This document shows positions 1 through 11,900 of a DNA stretch of 64,000 bases, piece by piece; position 1 is the first letter of the stretch; every line of letters starts with the position of its first letter. The position numbers and the translations under genes are program-made. Below the pieces are notes generated by a model. That model ran no database searches. It saw only the letters and a list, made by a program, of their open reading frames with translations, and was not told the DNA's origin. Source of the DNA: Acanthaster planci (taxonomy: Eukaryota > Echinodermata > Asteroidea > Valvatida > Acanthasteridae). The DNA is taken from the NCBI RefSeq assembly GCF_001949145.1, contig NW_019091610.1, positions 108,045-172,044 on the forward strand, read 5' to 3'.

Positions 1-120
1 GGCAGTCTGTCAGATATTCTGTTGATTTAAATTGATACACACATGTACATTAATTAATGGCCAGCCATACCAGTTTTACCAGCCCCCAGCAGGCAAAAAT
101 ACAATTCTACGCGCAGGCCC

Positions 121-330
121 TGAGCTGAACCAAGAGAGGGCACGATTTTCCAAGCAACGGAGGCTCCTTTGGAGTTTGATAGGAAGTTAGGAACTTCACT
201 TTATGGCTGGTTCGCAAACGACTATGAGATGCCTACGATGTGTGCACATCACTGACAACTAAACAAAAACTCCTGACCAGCATGGCTTTGTTTCAACCGA
301 TGAGGGGGTGCTTCTGCTCAAGGCGGATAC
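121..330 (+). repeat. dispersed repeat, copy 1
   Basis: Blocks such as CCAAGAGAGGGC, GGAGGCTCCTTTGG and CAACCGATGAGGG recur in the same order, inverted, at about 10488-10655. The copies differ by substitutions and by different central sequence, so this is an old interspersed element of unknown class. Confidence 0.65.
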
Positions 331-3120
331 CGTACTGTACATTTACAGTGTGTGGGGAGATGGCATGGAGAGTTTGACTGTGCGTACTGTACATGTACAT
401 GTATAAATGAATTAATGCACACAATATAGGCCTGCGTGTGCGTAGGGGTGTAAAGTGTACATGTACATGTACGTGTATCCTGGTGTGTGTGCAGTACCGT
501 ACCTCTGAATTTCAACAAACCTTAATTAATTCTGTGCATTTTGGCCTTAAACTTTTTATCACCGTCCCAGTTCTGGTGTGACCAAGGGGTTTTCGTTTTC
601 CCTGGATCTTCCTGTGTCCAGGCGGCTGTTTCCGTCCCTCGCAGAACAACAGGAATTGGGATGGAATCGTGCTATGGTTTGGAGGTTCTGAGGTTACGGG
701 GTCATGTGGTTTGGGGGTGAAGGCGGTGCGGCTTTCCCAGGTGGGATTGAGTCACCCCAAAAGAGCAAGCTGAGGCTTGTTGAGCTCTGTTTTATCTCTC
801 CTCGGCAGCCCAGTTGACAATAATGTCCTGTGATATACAGTATCTTTCAGAATGTGTACAAACGTGGGGATCAGAAAACATGTAGGCTCATGCATATCCT
901 GTTAGGAAGACAAAAAATAATCCAGCCAACAGAACGGCAATGTAGTGAGAAATTTCTTACCAGACACAAGAACCCCGACAATCTGCTTTGTGCATGTCTG
1001 CCTACCCTACACGTACATGGCAACTTTTCCAAAAAAAAAACATTTGTACCAGTACCATTCTTCCTCAGAATTTATTGCATATTAATCGTGAAGTTGAACT
1101 TGAGAAAGCTAATTATTTTTTTCTTGTTCTCCAAGCCTGGGAAGTGGAAATCTGTTTGGGGTTACAGTACCAACACTGCCTTTGAGTTTGGGATTGAACT
1201 GATTCTACATGTAAAGAAAGTTTAGCATATTTTCAAAGTATCACACTGCTCAAATTTCACTCAAGTGAAATTGATTGCAAGTGCACTGTAGCGGTAACTG
1301 GTACCCACTGTACCGGTACGCGTGGGCATTTAAGTGTACATGTACATGCATTGCCCCACTGGGCAACAGATCTGTCATGTACAGTACTGGTACATGTACT
1401 AGTACATACAGGCACATATGTACATGTATGAATATGTAATTCCCGTATGCAGTTATGCATTTTGTGCAAGAGGTTGCAGGCTGTTACTGTACATGTCCAT
1501 TTTCTCCCATCGTCAAAACATTCAGTTATCATCCAAAAGTGAACGCATCACCACCACTTGAGGGTGACTGGGAGCTTTCACAGCCCACATCAGCAACAAG
1601 TTGACTCATTGTGTTTGCCAGTCATCCTCAAGGAAATGGTTAATGCTGGCATCCCATTGTTGCTTTTTTTGTTTTGTTTTTTGGGCAGTTTGTTATTCTG
1701 TCTGTTGTTTAGCTGAGAACTGATATGGAAACCACAGAGACAGTGGGATTTGTTTTTTGGAGAGGATGCAACAGCAGGTCGGGTTGGCATGGTTACCGGT
1801 TTTGACACGGGAAGTCATCGCCTGATCTGGGGCTCTTATTGTTGGTAGTCAATCATTGGGGCAGAGTCACTGGTCAGACACTGAAGCGTGGGCACGTGTG
1901 TGATTATTCTGTCTGGCTAGCCGTTTGACTATGTAGCAGAATTTCCAATCACTGCGGCATTTTCTAGGGTGCCTTCGGCTGAGTTGGAACCGGCTGAGCG
2001 CGGGCACCAGTCGATTGCCGTCTGAGCATCAGACACTCTTGAGGGATTTCTCAAATATTTCAACAGACGAGATAAACACAGCCTGGTGGTCTGATTTGGG
2101 CGGTGACCAGTTCAGGGCAGAAGTAAGAATTGAGTTGGTTTCCTACAGCGACTGGTACTGATGGCCGTGATCTGAAAGCCAGACAAGATCTCGTGAGGCG
2201 GCCGTAGAAGACACACAGTTAAGCTCAGGAATGTACCGCTAGCAAAGCAGTTTGCTCTGTGATGTACTGTATGAATATGGTACATCTACTGGGTAGTCTT
2301 CAGAGAAGCAGTTTTTAATCGAGACCTCTTTGGTACATGTACTCTGCAGTCCATGTATCATTACTTTCTTGTGGATTACTGCTGTCAAGAGTCAACTAAG
2401 TTGAAAATAGAGAATTGAATTCATCGTCCTTGTCTGGTCCAACTTTGACTCCCTGATCTCATTGGATGTTTTGATGTGGTAGCCAAGAGCCTGTGTAACC
2501 ATGCCAACATTTGACCCGTTGAAGCCTACAATATGGTGTCGCCTGAAGAACCAATTTCACAAGCTGCTGAATGGGAAAAGGTGAAGTGGTCCATGTAGTC
2601 CCTGCTATGACACTGAAGGGATGATGAAACATTGACTGTACATGTACATTATATTGATAATTGACGTTTCTTCCCCTGTTTTGTTGGACGGAAATGTTTG
2701 ATGTAACAAGCATTACAGGGAAAATGTGGTTTTTCCGAAGTTTACTTTACCGGTACGTGTGTTATAAATTTCAATAAGTCTAGTTTATCGTTTGCCCTTG
2801 GCTTTGCTTATTTCTGGCAGTTTCCTCCCCCCCCCGGTATAATGCACTCGTTTTATGTCACTTGCGAACCAGTCTTGTCACAGTTAAATGTGATATGATG
2901 TGTAAAGTTACCCAATACCCATGCGCAAATATATTTTGCAGGTTGCGTTTGGAATGTTTTTCGACAATTTTTAACTGGTGATTTTTGTCTTTCTTCTCTT
3001 TCATATTCGGCCGCATGTTTCTTCTGACAGTGGGAACAACCAGTTTGGGGCATGCAGGTGAGTTCAGAATCTTGTCCCACAGTTACATGTATTCCAGTTC
3101 CCACAGCCTCCTCATGTACA

Positions 3121-3247
3121 TACAAAAAGCGTCGGGGTGCACCTTCCCCTATTACAAAAAGCGTCCGGGTACACCTTCCCCTATTACAAAAAGCGTCTGG
3201 GTACACCTTCCCCTATTTCAAAAAGCGTCTGGGTGCACCTTACCCAT
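3121..3247. repeat. 32-bp tandem repeat, four copies
   Basis: Four consecutive units start at 3121, 3153, 3185 and 3217. Each begins TACAAAAAGCGTC (TTCAAAAAGCGTC in the last) and ends in a pyrimidine-rich CACCTTCCCCTAT stretch. They differ by a few substitutions. Confidence 0.9.
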
Positions 3248-3389
3248 GTTAAGGGGACAATTTCTTTTTTATAAAGTTAGTAACGTTGGGACCAAGTGAC
3301 GGGGAACACAAATATATCCCCAAAACATTTTTGGTCCCCATAACATTTTTATTGTAAGTACCGTACATGTAAACTGCTGTAATAAACAA

Positions 3390-3470
3390 ACTAATGTACA
3401 TGTACGTGTACAGTACATGTACATGTACACTGTATGTACATGTACTCTGCTGTACATGTACATGTATGTT
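3390..3470. repeat. cluster of TACATGTA palindromic repeats
   Basis: This is a dense run of the self-complementary word GTACATGTAC. Shorter runs of the same word are scattered throughout the window, mostly in introns and flanks, for example near 394, 2638, 4798, 8284, 20412, 41750 and 58018. It behaves as dispersed low-complexity sequence. Confidence 0.85.
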
Positions 3471-4483
3471 GTATGTGGTCATGCATGTTGCCTGAACTGT
3501 TCTGTACTATTAAGTACATTTCAACAAATCCACCGTGTTCTGATGTTTGGAGAGATACATAAGTCCAAGACAAATTTGCTCACTATGGTACAAGGACTTG
3601 TGCTTGGCTGTAAAAACTGCTGTGTTTTCTGAGTTTGTTGAGCAGAGACTACAACATACTGGTACTGTATATATATAACGGGTTTGCCCTTACCCAACGT
3701 ATATTAATAAACACTGTATGCTCAACAAAAAAAAAAAAAAAATACATCTTGAAAAATACTGGTACTGGTTCACCGGTACTCCGTACAGTCTGTTCTAACT
3801 TTCCCAGCTATGGGTACCCGCTAAGTCATTAGGACATCATCCAGCTTACTGATTTATTAACAGCAACATCCCAGGTTGACTCACTGCAGAATGTTTGTCA
3901 AGTCTTACAAGGGCAGAAGGAAATGGCTCAACCAGTAATTGGTGGTTTGTGCGTCAGTTCCTAGTCAACATGGGCAATGTACAGTGCATGTTTGCACATT
4001 AAGAGACTGTAATAAGCAAAGCCCTGAAAAAGGAATGCCAAGAAAAAAAGTTGGTAGACACCGTGATGACCTGATCTTTGGCTTGTCTAGTGTGACATCT
4101 GGCTTGAATCAGATGTGGCGTGTACATGTACATGTATCTGTCCAGTGTTAATTTCACCTGCTCAGTTTAGAAATTTGGTTTACTTTAAAACAATTTTAAC
4201 AGCTAAACATGTTGCGATTAAATTTACACTTTTTTATATTTACGGGCTAATTCATAATTGCAGTGAAAGGGAGCACAAGCATGATTGTTATTGCAGAACT
4301 GCAAAAGTTGAATACTCTGTAACTCAAGCGAATCTCGATGTAGATGTTTCACTGTTCCCTTCACTTGCTTATTTATGTGAAGTGCCTGTACATGTATTAT
4401 GAACATGTCGAGCCCGCCCCCCAAAATGATCATATCTTGGCTCTGTTCTTGAATAGTACACGATATGTGCGCACGATATGCCG

Positions 4484-4520
4484 GTACGTGTATACATTCG
4501 TATAGAATGTATACACGTAC
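4484..4520. repeat. perfect 16-bp inverted repeat with 5-nt loop
   Basis: The arms GTACGTGTATACATTC and its exact complement flank a GTATA loop, giving a perfect short hairpin. No coding context is visible, and it may derive from the surrounding TACGTG/TACATG low-complexity sequence. Confidence 0.85.
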
Positions 4521-5841
4521 CCAGTACTATGGAGGCCTGTTATCTAATTTGTTTTGCCTGTGACACCCTCTGGCTCTGTATTTTGTTCTTGGTCATCATT
4601 GGTTGGGCTGGGATCAGTTTCAAGTGACAATGGGTCCTTGCACTTTTCCAGGGGTATCAACCAGAAGCAAGGTCACGCCCCTCTTAGGCACTTCCTTGGC
4701 TGCGGCTTTGGCCTTGAGCCTTTGAGTGCTTTTATGGCTGCCGGTAGCCATTGACAAAACTTCCAATTTATTGGGACCAAAGCATGCATATATGTACATG
4801 TACATGTACTTCAGTCTTTGAATGATACAGTCAGTTGTAGAATGGATTGTCAACCCCATCAAGAAGTTCATGCACATGTACATCAAAACTTACCTGGGTA
4901 AAGAGCATTGTTTCCCATCTCTTTGATGCCTCTGAAGAGGAAAGTACATGTGTACATGTATAAATATACCTACCATACAGTGTGTAGAGAGAGGTAGAAA
5001 GTTACTGGAAGCCCTAACGTGATCATTTACCACAAATTTGTTTTAACATTCAAAGTAGAATCTTAGTTGAGGCTTTAGAATCAGCTTGTGAGGGAGTTGA
5101 TTGAGTAGAGTGACAGTTCCTCTATCGAGTTCGAAATTAATTCTCGCTTGACCGAGCCTGCAGGAATTTTTCCACGAGTCTCTGTTTTATATTTGTTAGT
5201 TTATCCCGTGTTGTTTGCACATGTGTAGTTGTATAGGTTTTGGTCACTTTGGGTAGGGCTAGGGTCCTCCCGGTAGAGCTACTACATGTAGATGTACCGT
5301 ATGTATAACACTTCCGTTGCAACAAATTAGGATGAGTTGTACTTCCAAACAGTATAAAAAGAAGTGTACCCAGCTCGTGACACTTATTCTCGTCCATTCC
5401 AGCAATCTGTAGAGACAGTGTACCAGTACACGTACCGATACACCCTTGTAGTCTTTACGGTATGTCCACTGTCCGATCATAGCTATTCACCATGCTCAAA
5501 TCTCTTCGTCATTTTTTTTCTGATATTGAGGTAGGTGTATAAGTACATGTATGTGCTTCTTATGACAAGGCACTGGTTGTTTGAGGTCAGTGTGGTGAAC
5601 TGCTTATGAGGATGAGATGCATGTAGGCTAGGCTGGGTTTGTACATATGCACATGTACATATGGATGTTGGAGGATAGGCCGAAGGAAGAACTGCCAGAC
5701 AACCCACTCAACATTTCAAACCAGAACTGAGGTTGAGTCCTTTCTCTAATTCTTCTGAATAGAAAAGCGCTGCAGTAGCAATCTGGTTTTACGTGCACAC
5801 TCATGTTCGTGATTGTTTCTTGTCGTTTCTTTCTTACACAG

Positions 5842-5938
5842 AGGCAAGAAGATTCGCAAGTTTTCCGAAAATGATGCGGATATCCGCGCAGGAAGAGTGC
5901 ACTTGGTTGACGAGAGCAGCGGGCAGTTGATATCCAAG
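5842..5938 (+). CDS. ARHGAP32/33-like: ARHGAP exon A (N-terminal, upstream of PX)
   Basis: The acceptor TTCTTACACAG precedes a basic-acidic segment (GGKKIRK-like start, then SENDADIRAGRVHL and DESSGQLISK), and the donor is AAG|GTTTGT. It ends in phase 0, which fits exon B. The acceptor could also be two bases further on, changing the incoming phase, so the join to the missing upstream exon is unresolved. No domain is recognised. Confidence 0.65.
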
Positions 5939-8900
5939 GTTTGTCATGCCAGCCCCTTAACCCTGACCCTCTCAGATCCTTTCAAATTCACCTGGCAGCC
6001 ATCCCAGTACATTTACATGTACCTACAGTACTGTAGGCCTATTTAACAAGCAAACTTGGAACCTTTATAAGAATAACTGTTATCCTTATTCACAAACCAG
6101 AAAAATCTAATCCTGTCATGTGCTGTACATGTACATTCAAGAGAAGGGCCAAACCTGTGGATTGGGAATGCCATTTGTTGCATAGAAATTGAAAAGCAAG
6201 TTGTTGCTGTAAACACTGTGCAGGAAATAATCTCTTCATGGGAATCTGTCGGTGTGCTTTGTTGCAAATCTGCCCTTAGCCCAGAAAACCAGTTCCAATT
6301 CACGACACAAGTTCTGAGGTGAAAGTCAAGGATATGCAAAACATTACCATCGGTGAAAGTGTACCGTGAGCAGAACCTTTCTTAACTTTGGGGCTTTTTT
6401 TTTTTTTTTTCAACTTTGGGCTTTGTGTCTGCTTGCAGCACCCTCTTTGATTCCAGAATAATTTTCAACCCTTTTTTAACTTTTTGAGTCTGTCCTTCAA
6501 ATATTTTGGTCTCACCGTAGACAGATTGCTGAGTGTGTAAAAGAAGATGGAGGCAGCCCAAGCAGGAGGGCTTGGATGGGGTGAGGAGGAGATGTCAATG
6601 CAGGGCATTTGAGTTACCAAATTGAAGCCTGATGCCGGAGAGTTATCCACCGTTTGGCAATAAACTCTTTGTTTTGTCAGTTTTTTTTTATATTAGGTCG
6701 TTGTTTATCTGTCCTGTTTTTTGAAAGGCACGGGGCCAGTGTAAAGAAATGTCTGTTTGTCTGCAGGTGCCTCTGACAACAATAGACAGCAATGGGGAGC
6801 CAAACCTGCGACGGAGAGCCAGTTTCCGCATCAAAAAGATGTCCTCTTCTTCGTAAGTACATGTAATCCGTTTTGTAGAACTGCCCACTGTTGAGCCAAC
6901 TTTTTTCGCCGAACGCTGAAGAGTGAACTGGTTTCCTAGACCAAAATACATGTACACTGGCCGACGTTTCACGTTAATGATGAGTCACACTTTTGATGTC
7001 TTATTTGCTTGATGTGATGCCGCATTTGCTTTGCTCATTAAAGGCACTCTGTGACCAACAGCAAGAATGAGCGTAGGCTGACTTGTATGTGTCTATAACT
7101 GCCCCAGTCGAAGCCTTAGGAATCAACTTGCCATGCTCTGAGTTAACCAATGTGAAAATGAATTGGGCAAAATGTAATTTTGGTATGATGTGACAACAAT
7201 TCAGTGTTCTTCGCCAGCGAACTTATAAAAACACCAAGCCAAAGAAATAAAAAAACTAAATCCCAAATTGACACTGCATGAATATAGCCGAATGGATGTC
7301 TGTGTTTCACAACATGTACCCTACCGGTACAGGTACCGTACATGTACTCAAGTAAAGACTGTCTGAATTGGTACTTGTGTGGCTCAGGCTTTGGATTTTG
7401 CCACGCAGAATTACATGTAGCCATAGACAGTGATGTCTGTTCAGACATGCCTTAACACCTTCCTCACGCAGTTCTCAGAATTACAGTCTTAGACGTCATA
7501 GAGTTGGTCTATAATAATGAACTACATGTACAGATGCACTGTACCGATACATGTAGACGTACATGTACGTCTAATAGCACAAGAGTGATTGTAAATTTGG
7601 CCCTAAAACTGTGTACATGTTCAAGCCGAAATTTATCTAGAAATCTATTGAAAAAGTAGTGTGCCGCTGACAGTTACAAAAATTATAAGGTGTAGCTCAA
7701 AAGACACAGAACATATGCTGACATTACAGGAACGGGTTTGTACTTGTACATAAATAACATGTACATGTGCCTCTTAATGAGAATTTGTTCTGGCATGACA
7801 AGGTGTCAGTGACTCATATGCAAACAGAAACTTGACACAGCCTGGCCCGGTGGGATGGGTTTTTGTTTCACCTGTTTGCATCCACTTCCTCAAATCAATC
7901 TTCCTGTTTGCTGACTGGTTTAGCTGACACATTTAATGGTTCAACAAAATCTGTTGCAAAATGAAAAAATACTGAGGCTTCAAAGCTGCCATCGGCATCC
8001 CTGCTTCCTAAAACTCTTTTGGAGTAGGCTTACACATTTCCTGTCAGGAGTTTGCATCTGCAACATCAAAAGGTCTTGGCAAAAAATTTCCTTTGCTTTT
8101 GTCTTCAATGAAAAATCATGAAAAGTTCATGGAAAAGAAGGAAACATGTGTTTCAAATTATGATATTGTGAGTTGTTAGCGGTTATTTGACTTTTGTATT
8201 TTGCCTCTGACCTACCTGCAGAAGCAATTGTTCAAGACTTGTTTGCTGCCGCGAATGGAAACATTTCTAAACCTCAGAGTACTGTACATGTACATGTACA
8301 TGTATGTTCGAAGTGAAAATTTAGGAAGAGGGAGTCTGTACATTGGGTAAACAGCTTGTACTTTGTTTTCACAAATTTGGCATACATGTGCATGTAGGAT
8401 TTGCAGGCTGGGTATCACTTTGCACTTTCTGAGCTGGGCTTTCGGTTGGAGGCCTGTCTGGCACCTAGCCTCCCCGTTGTGATCCCACTATGGGTCCGTG
8501 CTCTCTCCCAGCTTCCAGTGACCTTAACCCCAAAGTGCAGCATCAGAAGTGAAGCGAGGTGCCGCTGTGTGATAAAACTGGTGCAACCTTTATTGGACAG
8601 AATTCATAAGACCAAAACGAAAACAAACAAAGTCAAAAAGAAAGAAACAAATGTCTTTTTGGTAAGCACAAACTCCAGAGATTACGAGAAGGCACCACAG
8701 TCTGTGCGGTAACTTTCTGTTTACAGAATGCTCACGAAACGCGTCTTGTTACAGATAATTATGTCAGGAACAAAGGAACAACAGAAAAACATCCAGTACA
8801 ATGAGCTCATGTACAATATTTTATGACGTTTGGAATTTTTGACCAATAAAAAGCACTCTTGATGGTACCGTACATGTAGTTACAAGTACATGTAACATAC

Positions 8901-11900
8901 CTCTAACGCTCACTAATAACCAATTATGTACATGTATAACTTTTGATCAGTTACTCACTATCGCTATTTCAGCTTTTCATGGACACATTGAAAGTGACTA
9001 TGTGGTGTTTGTCCCTGTATGTTTCAATGAACGCAGTGTGTGTTTCCTTATCTTTAGTTTCACTGCGTAGTATACAAGGAACTTTGGACCATTGTTTCAG
9101 GCTCGACTCAACTACCAATGAAAGTGAAACAAAATAAACTTATAATACATGTACATGTACTTGTGTATTTTCAAATGTTTCTCAACTGGACTCAATAGAA
9201 ATGTACATACATGTACTGCAGTGTTTCTCATTGCTTGTGTGCAGCTACAATTCCAGTATGGAATATTCGGTTACAGGCACTGTACCCCGGACATTGTGCT
9301 GGCTTTGAGTATACATGTGCTTGCAAACTTGTAAAGTTACTGTTCTGATGGTTGTGTACCGATAAGTTGTGGAATTGACGTTACTTTGCTATAACGTTTG
9401 GATGGGATGCTGTCAGCGTCTTCATCATCATGCCAGTCAACCAGACACTTCCCTGCTGTGGGTTATCTCACATTCTCTAGAGAGAATGAAAGATTGCAGG
9501 CAACGGTGGGATGTCATTTTTGGAGTTGACCGTATGGGTACAAGGCTGATCTTTATGCTCTACATATGCACGTAGATGGATGCCAACCCATGTATGTATC
9601 AGCATGTTGGTCACATTTCTGCACCAAAGATACAATACCTTATGAAGTTTAACTTCACTGAGAGGTGATTGAAATGAATCAACAAATACTTTGAAATCAG
9701 CATCTTGGAGAATCTCCACGTCCGTCATCATTACTAGAACACATCCTCTGAGGCTGCAGGATGTTGTGAGTTGAAAGTCGGTGCGGCCTGAGGTGGTGTT
9801 CGGCATTTATTGCTAATTTCTGGCGTCAGTGTTTGATTGGAAAGGCATCGTTGACTTACTCCGACTATTGGGATGGTTTGACTTAGCGTCTTGTTGTTTG
9901 ATGCCGCCATCTGAACAGGAGGAACCTACTGGTATGTAGCTTGCCCTGGAAAAGTTTCCCAGAGATAAAAAAATCACCGTTGGTACCATTGACAGGAGCA
10001 CCTACATGTAAGACACTTTTCGATTTCATATCGATGAGTCCCAGTAAATTCCTCAGTGTGAGCTACGTGTGTAAGAAAGGAATTTCAAATGAGATGTGAT
10101 AAGAACGTTGATAACAACTTCAACTTGCCAAAACAGAGACATGTACATGTACAGTGTAGCTGCGCAATGAAATCACACCAGCAGTCAAGAATCGATTGGC
10201 ATTTACTAGAATATCGATAAAGACCCAGCCATAATGGATGGCTTTAAGCTTCGACACCTGCTGTCCTGCATCAGTCAGGTGGCAGACGATGATGAGCTGT
10301 CAATCGTGGAAGGAGATGTCCTGAGTGATGAATATCAGGAAGATGCGAGCATCTCAGGTTGCCGTGGCAGTGATCACGTGGAAGGGGGCCACGTGGATGA
10401 CCCTGATGAATTGTCCATCGAAGAAACAAAAGGGCAAGTCTTTAGGTCCATGTACAGTGCCTCGGGAATTTGCTTTTTGGTGTAATAAGTGGTAAGGAGT
10501 ATTTGCCTTGAGCAGGAGCACTCCCTCATCGGTTGAAAAGAGAGTCATGTTGGTGGGGAGTGTTTTTTCTATGGTATTAATGCCACCGTGTGCGGTTCCC
10601 GCCAAAGGAGCCTCCATTACTAGGGGAATTGCGCCCTCTCTTGGTCCAGCTCGGGGGACAGAGAATGCTGGCAGTGTGTCAGACAATTCTCCTGTCACAG
10701 GCTTGCCTTCCTGTTAGCAAGCGTGCACACCCCGCCTGCATTAGCCTGTGGTAGATGTACATGTATGCCCAGCAATGAGAAATCGCTATATGCTGCACAG
10801 CACCATCACCCAGTGCAACAGTAGCACAAAAAGCACAACACTTGGAATCCCGTGTTTGTTGGACTGAACTGTCCCAAGAATGTCTAAACATAAACCATCA
10901 CCTGCACTGTTTTCTTTTTCCCCCCCTTTTTTTTTACTTGATGCAGGTTTCACGACGGCACTAGTCGCTTTCCCAAGCTCAACGACTGTGCTCACTTCCA
11001 TTATGACAACGTGGAGCTGGGCCAAATCTCGGTAAGTCACAAAAAATGCCAGCGAAGCAAAACTTGATGAATATTGTCACCACCAACAGTGTGTAGGCTA
11101 AGGTCTGAAGGGTTCTTAGGAAATCAATTTCATAGTTTCCTGTGCACAGATTTTATTGTGCATAAATCTGCTTGCACTGTACATGTACCGGTACTATGCA
11201 GATCTTATACATGGGTCATTCCATGAGGTTGGGGCACAATTTGTGACGGTGTCCTTGCTACATCCAAAACTTTTACCACCTGTCATGACCTGTAGAGTTG
11301 GTCATTTACTCTGTGAAAATAACACACACCTCTGTATTCAGCCTTGCGAGATGTACGTATAACAATGTTAATTTGGAATCCTTATGCAGGGAAATAGCTG
11401 TTCATTTTTACAGAATCCATGTAACAATTGACACCGTCAAAAATGTCATCCTCATGAAATGACCCATATTTGAATGGAGTGAGTTTGGCCAATTTGGTAA
11501 GCCACTGTTTTCAAGCATGTGTACGTAGGCCCTGTCATGACTGTGTTGAGATACGTTTGTGTCTCTAGTGACTTGTGGCTAACCCGACTGTCGTAAACCC
11601 TGAGTACCTGTATTTGAGTAAAAGTTTGACAAGCACACACCTACTGTAAATCAAATGGCCTTTGCTATCTTTTGGTGCAGCTGTCTATGCATGAAGATCC
11701 TGATCTCGAAGAGCCCGGCCAGAACGGCAGCGGCGGGGGCGGGCACTGCGACCTGGCCGACAACCCCTTCACTATCAAGGTCTGTAGCAACGGCAAGGTC
11801 TGGCTGGTCAAGCGCTGCTATGAGGACTTCAGGGTGCTGGACAAGCAGCTGCACAGCTGCATATACGATCGGCGCTTCAGCCAGCTGGTGGAGCTGCCCA

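Larger units (their letters stand above)
1..5841. other. 5' region with no supported exon
   Basis: No segment here has coding character together with usable splice sites. The open frames are short and mostly run through TACATGTA repeats. It may be a long first intron of the ARHGAP gene or its upstream flank; exon A begins with an incomplete codon, so at least one more 5' exon must exist, here or outside the window. The stretch holds a dispersed repeat (about 121-330), a 32-bp tandem repeat, dense TACATG runs and a perfect palindrome. Confidence 0.6.
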
